Assembly: GCF_008801935.1 (NCBI RefSeq)
Contig: NZ_VZOT01000018.1
Location: forward strand, 1 to 41,563
Length of the DNA stretch: 41,563 nucleotides
Direction: 5' to 3'
Source of the DNA: Comamonas kerstersii
Lineage (GTDB): Bacteria > Pseudomonadota > Gammaproteobacteria > Burkholderiales > Burkholderiaceae_C
Every line of letters begins with the position of its first letter. Position 1 is the first letter of the stretch. Under the pieces are notes generated by a model. It made no database searches. It was not told the origin of the DNA and saw only the letters and a program-made list of their open reading frames with translations. This document shows, one piece after another, positions 8,556 through 16,552 of this stretch. The translations under genes were made by a program, and so were the position numbers.

Positions 8556-10613
8556 ATGCAACCTGACACTCAAGCCCCAACCACCGCCGCGCGCAAGCCG
8601 CGCATGACTTTTGCCCCTGCCGTTGTCTTGCCTTCCTTGCTGGTGCTCGGTGCCCTGCTGGTGCTCTGCGGTTTTTATCCCCAGCGTGCAGACCAGCTGT
8701 TTGGCAGCGCGCAGGCCTGGGTGGTGACGAATTTCGACTGGTTCTACACCGTGGCCGTGACGGGTTTTCTGGTGTTTCTGGTGCTGATTGCCTGGAGCCG
8801 CTATGGCGATATTCGCCTGGGGCCAGATGATGCCAAGCCCGAGTTCAGCTTTGCCTCATGGACGGCCATGCTGTTTGCGGCTGGCATGGGCATCGGGCTG
8901 ATGTATTTCGGCGTGGGTGAGCCGCTGCAGCACTACCTGAATCCACCCACGCAGGAGGCAGGCACACCGGCTGCTGCGCGTGAGGCGCTGACTTCTACCT
9001 TCTTTCACTGGGGTTTTCAGGCCTGGGCCATCTATGGCGTGATGGGGCTGGTGCTGGCGTATTTTGGCTTTCGCTACAACCTGCCGCTGACCATGCGCTC
9101 GGGCCTGTACCCGCTGCTGCAAAAGCGCATCAACGGGCCCATTGGTCACAGCGTGGATGCCTTCGCTTTGGTGGGCACGATTGCCGGTTTGGCCACCACA
9201 CTGGGCTATGGCGCACTGCAGCTGGCGGCAGGCCTGAATCTGGTGACCGGCTGGGATACAGGAACCACGGCGTTTCGTATCGCCGTGATCGTCGTCGTCG
9301 TGGGGCTGGCGGGTCTGTCCGCAGCCTCCGGACTGGACAAGGGCGTCAAGCGCCTGTCAGAAGTCAATCTGCTGATTACGTTTGCCCTGCTGGGCTTTGT
9401 GCTGCTGTGTGGCCCCACGGTGTTTTTGCTGCAGGCCTTCAGCGAAAACATCGGCAACTACCTGTCCAGCCTGGTGGGCATGTCGCTGCGTACCTTCACC
9501 TATGAAGTCGCCAAGGACGATGGCTGGTTTGGCGGCTGGACCATCCTCTACTGGGCGTGGTGGATCTCCTGGTCGCCCTTTGTGGGCATGTTCATCGCGC
9601 GTATTTCGCGTGGCCGCACGGTGCGTGAATTCATTGTGGGCGTGCTGTTCATTCCCACGGCGTTCAACCTGCTGTGGATGACCGTGTTTGGCAATGGTGC
9701 GATCTGGATCGACACCCATGTGGCGCAGGGCGCGCTGTCAGCGACGGCCAGCAATGTGGATGCGCTGCTGTTCCGCTTCTTTGAATATCTGCCGCTGGCC
9801 AAGGCTGTGTCGTGGATCGCCGTCTTGCTGATTACCCTGTTTTTTGTGACATCGGCTGACTCGGGCGCCTATGTGGTGGATGCGATTGCTTCGCGTGGCC
9901 ACCCACAGTCCCCTGTCTGGCAGCGCCTGTTCTGGGCGGCCGTGCTGGGTATGACTGCCGTGGTGCTGCTGCTCGCCGGTGGGCTCAAGGCCTTGCAGGC
10001 CATGACACTGGTGACCGCTTTGCCTGTAGCCGCCATCATGGTGCTGCTGTGCATAGGCCTGTGGCGCGGCATGAAGGCCGACCTGGCGCATGCCGGGCAG
10101 GATCTGGCGCCTGCTACCAGCTTCTGGACAGGCCAGCACTGGCGCAAGCGCCTGGAGCAGATCGTGCGCCAGCCTACAGAGGCAGATGTCAACCGCTTCC
10201 TTAAGGTATCGGTACTGCCTGCCATGCAGGAAGTAGTGGCTGAAATGCGCAAGCAGGGCGTAGATGCTCGGGTGCAGGATGACACGGCAGTGACAGAGGG
10301 TGCGGATGCAGGCTCTGTGCGCCTGATCGTGCCGATTACCGGGCTGCGTGACTTTGTCTATGGCGTGCGACCCGTCACACGCAGACTGCCGGGCTTCATG
10401 CTCACCGAGGTGACGGACGACGAAGCAAACGTGCGCCGCCACGTGGTGGAGCCCATCACCTTCTTTGAAGACGGCCGTGAAGGCTATGACGTGCAGTATC
10501 TGCGCCAGGAGGAGCTGATTGCTGACATCCTGCGCAACTACGAGCGCTACCTCTCGCTGATGGCCGACCAGCGCACCGTGCTGCTCAACCGCGCACCCGG
10601 GCATACGGAGTAA
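8556..10613 (+). CDS. betT: BCCT family transporter, BetT-like (choline/betaine)
   Basis: A 685-aa inner-membrane transporter of the betaine-choline-carnitine family. Twelve hydrophobic segments are readable; the family signature WTILYWAWWISWSPFVGMFIA and the GMGIGLMYFGVGEP motif (a GMGIG glycine stretch, as in Na+- or H+-coupled members) are present. The hydrophilic C-terminal region of about 160 residues (from RKRLEQIVRQPT) resembles that of BetT, where it senses osmotic stress. The substrate is probably choline or a betaine, but no bet genes are adjacent. A TTG at 8532 is possible; the ATG at 8556 is preferred. The gene stands alone. Confidence 0.87.
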   Translation: MQPDTQAPTTAARKPRMTFAPAVVLPSLLVLGALLVLCGFYPQRADQLFGSAQAWVVTNFDWFYTVAVTGFLVFLVLIAWSRYGDIRLGPDDAKPEFSFASWTAMLFAAGMGIGLMYFGVGEPLQHYLNPPTQEAGTPAAAREALTSTFFHWGFQAWAIYGVMGLVLAYFGFRYNLPLTMRSGLYPLLQKRINGPIGHSVDAFALVGTIAGLATTLGYGALQLAAGLNLVTGWDTGTTAFRIAVIVVVVGLAGLSAASGLDKGVKRLSEVNLLITFALLGFVLLCGPTVFLLQAFSENIGNYLSSLVGMSLRTFTYEVAKDDGWFGGWTILYWAWWISWSPFVGMFIARISRGRTVREFIVGVLFIPTAFNLLWMTVFGNGAIWIDTHVAQGALSATASNVDALLFRFFEYLPLAKAVSWIAVLLITLFFVTSADSGAYVVDAIASRGHPQSPVWQRLFWAAVLGMTAVVLLLAGGLKALQAMTLVTALPVAAIMVLLCIGLWRGMKADLAHAGQDLAPATSFWTGQHWRKRLEQIVRQPTEADVNRFLKVSVLPAMQEVVAEMRKQGVDARVQDDTAVTEGADAGSVRLIVPITGLRDFVYGVRPVTRRLPGFMLTEVTDDEANVRRHVVEPITFFEDGREGYDVQYLRQEELIADILRNYERYLSLMADQRTVLLNRAPGHTE

Positions 10614-10632
10614 CGCGCCTTTGCACTGAATA

Positions 10633-10666
10633 CCCCCATGCCGCAAGTACACACGTGGCATGGGGG
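10633..10666. terminator. GC-rich hairpin after the BCCT gene
   Basis: CCCCCATGCC (10633-10642) and GGCATGGGGG (10657-10666) form a perfect 10-bp stem with a 14-nt loop, 20 bp past the stop codon. There is no T run on either side, so intrinsic termination is uncertain. Confidence 0.45.
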
Positions 10667-10698
10667 GTGTGACAGGTGCTGATGTCATGCTTGTGAAT

Positions 10699-10760
10699 TC
10701 ATGACATTTTTATGACGATGCAGGCTTTTACCCGGGTTACCTCGGGTAAAGACGTCATGA
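10699..10760. promoter_or_regulatory. Nested inverted repeats left of the IS, possible operator
   Basis: TTTACCCG (10727-10734) and CGGGTAAA (10743-10750) are a perfect 8-bp inverted repeat with 8-nt spacer; it lies inside an outer pair TCATGAC (10699-10705) and GTCATGA (10754-10760). No gene follows it before the IS. It may be an operator of an operon whose start was lost when the IS arrived, but this is inference. Confidence 0.4.
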
Positions 10761-10776
10761 CCGAATGCGCGACAAG

Positions 10777-10866
10777 CCCCGTCCAAGTCAGTTAGTCGCG
10801 CAGCGACTTGGAGGCCAAGCCGTCTGATTTGGGCGGGGAAGGATAGCGCTGCCCGCGCAAGCGGGC
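10777..10866. repeat. Structured left end of the IS
   Basis: An outer stem pairs 10777-10786 with 10829-10838 (ten pairs, one G-T). Inside it CCAAGTC (10783-10789) can alternatively pair with GACTTGG (10805-10811), and AGTCGC with GCGACT (10794-10799, 10803-10808). A separate GCCCGC-GCAA-GCGGGC hairpin lies at 10851-10866. Subterminal hairpins of this sort are what Y1 transposases recognise in single-stranded DNA. Confidence 0.6.
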
Positions 10867-10874
10867 ATGGGTAT

Positions 10875-11288
10875 TCAATGGGGTGTTTGCTGCTGCTCGA
10901 TATATCTGCGGATTACGTCAATTGGCGCACCGCCACACGACGCGGCAAAGTACGAAGGCGACCACAGCATGTTTTTCCAGTACCTCTTCGCCATATCAGG
11001 GCGCTCCTTGCGCAGCATCCGACTGGAGACACCCTTGAGACTGTTCACGAGACTTGCCACGGCCACCTTGGGCGGGTAATGCACCAGCAGGTGTACGTGG
11101 TCATCTTCGCCATCCATTTGCACTAGCTCTGCCTCAAAGTCTTTACACACCCGCGCAAAGTGCAGCCGCAGCCTTTCGATGGCATCGCCATCGAAGACAT
11201 GGCTGCGGTATTTGGTAACAAAGACCAAATGAACGTGCATTTGGAAAAAACAGTGTCTGCCAGATCGTAAGTCTTGATTATTTGCCAT
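10875..11288 (-). CDS. tnpA: IS200/IS605 Y1 transposase TnpA
   Basis: A 137-aa HUH single-strand transposase. The HUH motif is H64-V-H66 (DDHVHLLVH), and the catalytic tyrosine is Y129 in IRRYIEQQQ, in the C-terminal helix; the N-terminal HVHLVFVTKYR strand is typical. It excises and integrates the single-stranded transposon using the end hairpins. The start at 11288 (MANNQDLRSGRHCFF) lies just 21 bp from the tnpB start, so the two promoters must overlap. All catalytic residues are present and the length is usual, so the enzyme is probably active. Confidence 0.93.
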   Translation of the reverse strand: MANNQDLRSGRHCFFQMHVHLVFVTKYRSHVFDGDAIERLRLHFARVCKDFEAELVQMDGEDDHVHLLVHYPPKVAVASLVNSLKGVSSRMLRKERPDMAKRYWKNMLWSPSYFAASCGGAPIDVIRRYIEQQQTPH

Positions 11289-11309
11289 AGACCAACTATA
11301 AATTACCCT

Positions 11310-12380
11310 ATGGAAACGACCAAGACCCTCAAGTTGCGCATTAAAGACAAACACGCTCGCGTGTTGTCTGCAATGGCACGCGAGGTCAATACGGTCTGGA
11401 ATTTTTGCAATGAGACAAGCCATCGCTCTATCCGAGAGCGATTCAAGTGGCTGTCTGCCTACGACTTGCAAAAGCTCACGGCGGGCTACAGCAAATGCGA
11501 GGGGGTGCAAATTGGCTCAGCAACTGCGCAGCTTGTCTGTGAGGAATATGCACTAAGGCGCAGGCAGTTTAAAAAGGCCAAGCTGCGCTGGCGTGTGAGC
11601 AACCCCAAGAGCAGCAAATACAGCCTTGGCTGGATTCCTTTTAAGGTCGGTGGAGTCAAGTACAAAGCAGGCCAGGTTGTGTTCGCAGGCCACAAGCTCA
11701 GCTTGTGGGACAGCTACGGGCTGGCAGACTACGAGCTGCGGGCAGGCAGCTTTGTGCAAGACACACGCGGGCGCTGGTATCTGTGCGTAGCGGTCAAGGT
11801 GCAGGTCAAGCCCAGCACTGCCACAGGCAGCATTGGTCTCGACTTGGGGCTTAAAGAAGCTGCCACAGCCTCCAATGGACAAAGTATCGAAGGACGCTTC
11901 TATCGCAAGCTAGAGGCCAAGCTAGGCATTGCGCAGCGTGCCCATAAAAAGCAGCGTGTCAAAGCCCTGCACGCAAAGATTGCGAACCAGCGCAAAGACA
12001 TGCTGCACAAGTTCAGCACCCGGCTAACAAAAGAGTACGGTGCGATCTTTGTGGGCGATGTGAGCAGCCAAAAGCTGGTTAAAACCAAGATGGCTAAAAG
12101 CACGCTGGATGCGGGCTGGTCAATGCTAAAGACGATGTTGGAATACAAGAGCCAGCAGGCCGGTGTCGTCTTTGAAGTAGTCAACGAAAGCTACACAACC
12201 CAGACTTGTTCGTGCTGCGGGAGTATTCCCGCAAGCAGTCCGAAAGGTAGAGCAGGTTTGCGAATAAGAGAGTGGACTTGCAGCGATTGTGGTGCGGTGC
12301 ATAACCGCGACACCAACGCTGCAAGGAACATTCTCGCGGCGGGACTTCGCCGTCTGGAAGCAGGAATCACCGTCCTTTAG
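11310..12380 (+). CDS. tnpB: TnpB RNA-guided nuclease (IS605 OrfB)
   Basis: A 356-aa TnpB with RuvC motif I at D178 (SIGLDLGLKEA), motif III at D334 (HNRDTNAARN) and a zinc ribbon CxCC...CxxC (C300/C302/C303 and C324/C327). The usual RuvC-II segment reads IFVGDVSSQKL, with Gly249 where most TnpBs carry the catalytic Glu; a candidate replacement is E293 in VVNESYTTQTC just before the zinc ribbon. TnpB proteins cut DNA using a guide RNA made from the transposon right end, which favours retention of the element. The start is the ATG at 11310. The frame is open from start to stop and overlaps the right-end hairpin. Confidence 0.93.
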   Translation: METTKTLKLRIKDKHARVLSAMAREVNTVWNFCNETSHRSIRERFKWLSAYDLQKLTAGYSKCEGVQIGSATAQLVCEEYALRRRQFKKAKLRWRVSNPKSSKYSLGWIPFKVGGVKYKAGQVVFAGHKLSLWDSYGLADYELRAGSFVQDTRGRWYLCVAVKVQVKPSTATGSIGLDLGLKEAATASNGQSIEGRFYRKLEAKLGIAQRAHKKQRVKALHAKIANQRKDMLHKFSTRLTKEYGAIFVGDVSSQKLVKTKMAKSTLDAGWSMLKTMLEYKSQQAGVVFEVVNESYTTQTCSCCGSIPASSPKGRAGLRIREWTCSDCGAVHNRDTNAARNILAAGLRRLEAGITVL

Positions 12381-12397
12381 GGCGGTGAGGAAGTCAA
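12250..12397 (+). ncRNA. Candidate omega/reRNA region of the IS right end
   Basis: In IS605 elements the TnpB guide RNA derives from the 3' part of tnpB and the right end, with the guide read from the flanking DNA. Here the right-end hairpin CACCG...CGGTG lies at 12368-12387 and the guide would begin at 12398 (CTGAGCGCGCCATGGACGCT). The 5' limit is a guess; the RNA itself cannot be seen from sequence alone. Confidence 0.4.
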
Positions 12398-13081
12398 CTG
12401 AGCGCGCCATGGACGCTGCAGAATTTTCGCAATGCCTGGGAAGCGGCACCTTTTGCGCGCTACTTTCTGAACACCACGCTGCTGGTGCTCATGATTTTGG
12501 CGGTGCAGCTGGTGCTGTCTACGCTGGCGGCCTTTGCGTTTGCACGCTATGAGTTTCGCGGCAAGAACGTGGCTTTTGCGCTGGTGCTGGTGCAGCTGAT
12601 GATCATGCCGGACATCCTGCTCGTGGAGAACTACCAGACCATGGCACGCCTGGGGCTGGTAGATACGCTGTTTGCCATCGGCCTGCCGTACTTTGCTTCA
12701 GCGTTTGCCATCTTCTTGCTGCGTCAGACTTTCATGGGCATTCCCAAGGAGCTGGACGAAGCCGCACGCGTGGAAGGTGCCAGCACTTTGCAGGTGCTCT
12801 GGCGCGTTTATGTGCCGTTGGCCAAGCCCGTGTACACCGCGTTTGCGCTGGTATCGGTGAGTTTTCACTGGAACAACTTTCTGTGGCCGCTCATCATTAC
12901 CAATAGCGTGGAGTCGCGCCCACTGACGGTGGGGCTGCAGGTGTTTTCCAGCGTAGAGCAGGGCGTGGACTGGAGCACCATCACCGCCGCCACATTGATG
13001 ACTTCTGCGCCGCTGCTGATCGCTTTTATCCTGTTCCAGCGTCAGTTTGTGCAGAGCTTCATGCGGGCTGGTATCAAGTAA
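12398..13081 (+). pseudogene. ABC sugar-type transporter permease, N-terminus lost at the IS
   Basis: The frame opens directly at the IS right end and reads LSAPWTLQNFRNAWEAAPF, then about 227 residues of a MalG/UgpE-type permease. The EAA loop is present (DEAARVEGASTLQVLWRVYVPLAKP), as is a typical C-terminus (FQRQFVQSFMRAGIK). Full members are about 270-280 residues, so roughly the first 50, with the first membrane helix, are missing. No matching sequence lies left of the IS, and no binding protein, partner permease or ATPase is nearby, so an adjacent deletion removed the rest. A short product could start at ATGs near 12485, but it would not make a working transporter. Confidence 0.85.
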
Positions 13082-13096
13082 GCAGCGGGCGGCGGC

Positions 13097-14458
13097 TCAG
13101 CTATCCGCTGCTGCAGGCTTGCTGCCCAGCACTTGCTTGCAGGTGCTGATCCATTCCGCCATGGCCTTTTCAAAAAGGCTCTGTGGGTGTTGCACGATCT
13201 GTGGCCAGCGGCGTGTGCAGGCGTCAATACAGTTTTCAACCTGCCACAGGGCTTCGCGGTTGATCAGCACCAGCTCTGACATGCTGGATGGGGCTTCCTC
13301 GAGCATGGCCAGCCAGTCTGCCTGATGGCGGGGGTGTGAGCCTGCTTCGGCCAGCGCTTTCTCCAGTGCCACCAGACGTGCGTCGACGTAAACGCCAGCA
13401 CGTCCACTGGGCATGGCCTGCCAACGTTCCGGAAACTGGCGCTTGCACAGCATCCATTGCTGAAAAATCGCTGCCAGCGTGGCAATCTCACGCCGGACTT
13501 CGGCCTGTGTGTGCTCCCGTGCCTGTACAGGCTGGGCTGTATCTGCACGGAGCATGGCGTGGATATGCTGCATCAGCTGCCTGTCAAAGCGGTTGTGGTT
13601 CATGCGCAGCACCAGGGACAGCCGCTGTGCGGGCATATCGCGGTATTTGTCGTAGAAGGCAGAGACCACTTCGGCCAGCATCAGGATGCGGCCCATGGAC
13701 GAAATCGCATCGCCACTGATGCCGCGCGGGTAGCCGCTGCCATCCATGCGCTCATGGTGCTCCAGCACAGCCTCTTCAATCTCGTGTGAATAGGCCTTGC
13801 AGTTGCGCACCACCAGCATGCCTGTGACGCAGTGGGCGGCCAGATGCTTGCGCTCCTGGTCTGTCAGTTTGTGATTGCGGTTCAGCCAGCTGGGTGGCAT
13901 GTAGAGCATGCCTACATCGTGCAGCATCGCAGCAGCAGCCAGCTGTCCACATTCACGCGTCTTCATGCCGGACTTGATGCCCAGGTACACGGCGCTCATC
14001 ATCATGGTGATGCTGTGTGCGTACAGCACGGGCAGCTGTTCGCGCATGACGCTCATCTTGAAGCTGGCCTGGTAGGGCCATGGCATCTGGCGCACAGCTT
14101 CCAGCAGCATGTGGCTGTCAGCACCAAGATGAGCTTGCAGTGAACGACCCAGCGCTGATTCGGAGCACAGGCGCAGCACCTCTTCCTCGATCGCACGCAC
14201 ATCCACACCATTGCGTATGAGCAATTGCTCGTCAATGGGGGTGGCCAGCTTGTGCTGGATCAGTTGCTCGTACAGGCGACTGTCCAGCCGAACACCTTTT
14301 TCCAGCAGCTTGATGCCGGTCTCAGAGTAAATGGCCCCGCCCGTCACCACTTCTTTCTTGTCTGCCATGTCTGTGACAGCGCGTAGAAAGTGTGCGTCGT
14401 TATGCAGGCGCTCAGGAGCCAGCAAATCGTCGGGTTCCTCTACGCTCACTCCCTGCAT
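13097..14458 (-). CDS. HD-GYP domain protein, probable c-di-GMP phosphodiesterase
   Basis: A 453-aa protein. The C-terminal half holds an HD-GYP domain: HD at H180-D181 (MLHDVG), HHE at 234-236 and DGSGYP at 239-244 (HHERMDGSGYP). This domain hydrolyses cyclic di-GMP through a metal centre. The N-terminal 120 residues include a VTGGAIYSETGIKLLEKGVRL segment often seen before HD-GYP domains, with no membrane helix, so it is cytosolic. The start at 14458 is chosen because GGAG lies 8 bp upstream. It converges with the permease remnant (15-bp gap) and follows the scoAB terminator, so it has its own promoter. Confidence 0.87.
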   Translation of the reverse strand: MQGVSVEEPDDLLAPERLHNDAHFLRAVTDMADKKEVVTGGAIYSETGIKLLEKGVRLDSRLYEQLIQHKLATPIDEQLLIRNGVDVRAIEEEVLRLCSESALGRSLQAHLGADSHMLLEAVRQMPWPYQASFKMSVMREQLPVLYAHSITMMMSAVYLGIKSGMKTRECGQLAAAAMLHDVGMLYMPPSWLNRNHKLTDQERKHLAAHCVTGMLVVRNCKAYSHEIEEAVLEHHERMDGSGYPRGISGDAISSMGRILMLAEVVSAFYDKYRDMPAQRLSLVLRMNHNRFDRQLMQHIHAMLRADTAQPVQAREHTQAEVRREIATLAAIFQQWMLCKRQFPERWQAMPSGRAGVYVDARLVALEKALAEAGSHPRHQADWLAMLEEAPSSMSELVLINREALWQVENCIDACTRRWPQIVQHPQSLFEKAMAEWISTCKQVLGSKPAAADS

Positions 14459-14521
14459 GCAATCTCCATTCTCTGAATCAAGGCAGCCGATGGTAGTGGA
14501 TTGCACACAGTGCCAGACAAG

Positions 14522-14543
14522 AAAAAGCCCGCATGGTGCGGGC
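14522..14543 (-). terminator. Terminator of scoAB
   Basis: GCCCGCA-TGG-TGCGGGC hairpin (14527-14543), followed on the minus strand by five T residues. It lies 28 bp past the scoB stop codon and upstream of the HD-GYP gene. Confidence 0.85.
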
Positions 14544-14570
14544 ATTGGCGTTTGTCAGCAGTGTCAACGC

Positions 14571-15209
14571 TCAGCGAAGCAGCGTCACACCGGTCTTGCT
14601 CTGGATTTCTTCAAAGCTGACGTCAGGTGCCAGTTCCACCAGTTTGAGACCTTCGGGCGTGACGTCCATCACGCCCAGATCGGTAATGATGCGGTCCACA
14701 ACACCTACACCTGTGAGCGGCAACGTGCACTGGGGCAGGATCTTCAGGTCGGTCGTGCCGTCCTTCTTGCGTGCCACATGCTCCATCAGCACGATGACGC
14801 GCTTGACGCCTGCGACCAGGTCCATGGCGCCGCCCATGCCCTTGACCATCTTGCCCGGAATCATCCAGTTGGCCAGATCGCCTTTTTCGCTGACCTGCAT
14901 GGCTCCCAGAATTGACAGGTTGATCTTGCCGCCGCGAATCATGGCAAAAGACTGGTCCGAGCCAAAGATGGATGAGCCTGGGATGGTGGTCACGGTCTGC
15001 TTGCCGGCATTGATCAGGTCAGCATCCACCTGGTCTTCGGTGGGGAAGGGGCCAATGCCCAGCATGCCGTTTTCGGACTGCAGCCACACTTCCTTGTCGC
15101 CTGTGTGGTTGGCTACCAGTGTGGGGATGCCAATACCCAGGTTCACGTAGAAGCCGTCTTCCAGTTCTTGCGCCGCACGTGCGGCCATTTGGTCTTGGGT
15201 CCAAGGCAT
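14571..15209 (-). CDS. scoB: 3-oxoacid CoA-transferase subunit B
   Basis: A 212-aa beta subunit of succinyl-CoA:3-ketoacid CoA-transferase. The catalytic glutamate is E46 in the SENGMLGIG motif, and [12 protein letters not shown] and [19 protein letters not shown] are typical. With ScoA it moves CoA from succinyl-CoA to acetoacetate, feeding ketone-body or PHB-derived acetoacetate into acetyl-CoA. It starts one base after the scoA stop, so the two are translationally linked, and it ends at a strong terminator. Confidence 0.95.
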   Translation of the reverse strand: MPWTQDQMAARAAQELEDGFYVNLGIGIPTLVANHTGDKEVWLQSENGMLGIGPFPTEDQVDADLINAGKQTVTTIPGSSIFGSDQSFAMIRGGKINLSILGAMQVSEKGDLANWMIPGKMVKGMGGAMDLVAGVKRVIVLMEHVARKKDGTTDLKILPQCTLPLTGVGVVDRIITDLGVMDVTPEGLKLVELAPDVSFEEIQSKTGVTLLR

Positions 15210-15210
15210 G

Positions 15211-15930
15211 TCAGGCTCCTGCTTTGTCGTTCTTGGTTTCGGTCATCGTGCGTTTTTCAATGCGCTTTTCGGGGCTGGGGTTGTGCACGATGCGGTGCAC
15301 GTAGATGCCGGGCAGGTGGATGTCGTCCGGTGCAATTTCGCCCAGTTCCACGATCTCCTCCACCTCCACAATGCAGATCTTGCCGGCTGTGGCCGCAGCA
15401 GGATTGAAGTTGCGTGCCGTCAGGCGAAACTGCAGGTTGCCGCTGGTGTCCGCACGGTAGGCCTTGACCAGCGATACATCGGTGACGATGGAGCGCTCCA
15501 TCACATAGGTCTCGCCATCGAACTCGCGCAGTTCCTTGCCTTCGGCAACCATGGTGCCCACGCCGGTCTTGGTGAAGAACGCAGGAATACCGGCGCCACC
15601 AGCGCGCAGCTTCTCGGCCAGTGTGCCCTGCGGGGTAAATTCCAGCTCCAGCTCGCCTGCGAGATACTGGCGCTCGAATTCCTTGTTCTCGCCCACATAG
15701 GACGAGATCATCTTCTTGATCTGGCGCGTCTCCAGCAGCTTGCCCAGACCAAAGCCATCCACACCGGCGTTGTTCGACACCACGGTCAGATTTTTCACGC
15801 CGCTATCGCGCAGGGCGTCAATCAGTGCTTCAGGAATACCGCACAGGCCAAAACCGCCGACGGCGATCAGCTGTCCATCAGCGACCACGCCCTTCAATGC
15901 CTCATGGGCTGAGGGATAGAGTTTTTTCAC
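15211..15930 (-). CDS. scoA: 3-oxoacid CoA-transferase subunit A
   Basis: A 239-aa alpha subunit. The CoA-binding glycine motif GGFGLCGIP lies at residues 25-33, followed by [19 protein letters not shown]; the [18 protein letters not shown] and RTARNFNP-like segments ([14 protein letters not shown]) are characteristic of SCOT alpha. It is first in the scoAB operon and divergent from a PAS-LuxR regulator gene. The gap between them holds a perfect inverted repeat, which suggests that the regulator controls this operon. Confidence 0.95.
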   Translation of the reverse strand: MKKLYPSAHEALKGVVADGQLIAVGGFGLCGIPEALIDALRDSGVKNLTVVSNNAGVDGFGLGKLLETRQIKKMISSYVGENKEFERQYLAGELELEFTPQGTLAEKLRAGGAGIPAFFTKTGVGTMVAEGKELREFDGETYVMERSIVTDVSLVKAYRADTSGNLQFRLTARNFNPAAATAGKICIVEVEEIVELGEIAPDDIHLPGIYVHRIVHNPSPEKRIEKRTMTETKNDKAGA

Positions 15931-15967
15931 GCTTGTCTCCTTGTTGGGAATTTATGCTTCGTAAGAT

Positions 15968-15989
15968 ACTACGTAGCTACATACGTAGT
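15968..15989. promoter_or_regulatory. Perfect inverted repeat between scoA and the PAS-LuxR gene
   Basis: ACTACGTA, 6-nt spacer, TACGTAGT: both 8-nt arms match perfectly. It lies 38 bp from the scoA start and 21 bp from the regulator start. The position fits a binding site for the divergent LuxR-type regulator controlling both genes; that link is inference. Confidence 0.65.
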
Positions 15990-16009
15990 TTTTCCTAGAG
16001 AGTTGCACT

Positions 16010-16552
16010 ATGGAGCTTGATCACCGACTCGCCTTTGACCTTGCCCCCGTGGGTTTGGTGATCTCGCGCAACCGCATCATGGTGGACTGCAACCAGCGCG
16101 TGTGCGAAATGTTTGCCATGTCGCGCGAAGTCATGGTCGGGCAGTCCTTTCAGCTGCTGTACCCGAGCATTGATGAGTATGAACGCCTGGGAGCACGCAT
16201 GGCACCCATTCTGAATGCGCGGGGCACGTATTCAGACAACCGCATCATGCGGCGTGGTACGGGCGAGACCTTCTGGTGCCATGTGAGCGGGCGCGCACTG
16301 GACCGCAATGATCCGCATGCAGCAGGCATCTGGAGCTTTGAAGACATGAGCGAGCAGCGTCCGGTCAAGGCAGAGCTCACGGGCCGCGAACGTGAAGTGG
16401 CAGCACGTCTGCTTGAAGGCCTGACTTCCAAGGAGATCGGGCGTGTGCTCCATATCAGCCACCGCACGGTGGAAATTTACCGCGCACGTCTGATGCGCAA
16501 ATACAGCGCCAGTACCACGGCCGATCTGGTGCACAAGCTGCTGACGGCATAA
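16010..16552 (+). CDS. PAS-domain LuxR-type transcription regulator
   Basis: A 180-aa protein with one PAS domain (about residues 8-115; VDCNQRVCEMFAMSREVMVGQ, EDMSEQRPVKAE) and a C-terminal LuxR/FixJ helix-turn-helix (about 118-178; LTGREREVAARLLEGLTSKEIGRVLHISHRTVEIYRARLM). There is no receiver domain, so it is not a phosphorylated response regulator; the PAS fold may bind a small ligand or a partner. It is divergent from scoAB, and the inverted repeat between them suggests local control of acetoacetate use. The physiological signal is unknown. Confidence 0.9.
   Translation: MELDHRLAFDLAPVGLVISRNRIMVDCNQRVCEMFAMSREVMVGQSFQLLYPSIDEYERLGARMAPILNARGTYSDNRIMRRGTGETFWCHVSGRALDRNDPHAAGIWSFEDMSEQRPVKAELTGREREVAARLLEGLTSKEIGRVLHISHRTVEIYRARLMRKYSASTTADLVHKLLTA

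Larger units (their letters stand above)
10770..12397 (+). mobile_element. IS200/IS605-family insertion sequence (tnpA/tnpB)
   Basis: The element carries a Y1 transposase on the minus strand and a TnpB on the plus strand, divergently arranged 21 bp apart as in IS605. The right end is placed at 12397 because the hairpin CACCG-TCCTTTAGGG-CGGTG, followed by AGGAAGTCAA, matches the usual right end of this family and because the reading frame of a permease remnant begins at the next base. The left boundary is approximate: a large foldback at 10777-10838 and a GCCCGC-GCAA-GCGGGC hairpin at 10851-10866 probably form the left end. No terminal inverted repeats or target duplication are expected for this family. 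Confidence 0.88.

Noticed and set aside
12485..13081. Intact ABC permease gene starting at 12485
   Set aside because: The permease frame continues upstream to the IS junction without a start of its own, and family members need about 50-80 more N-terminal residues.
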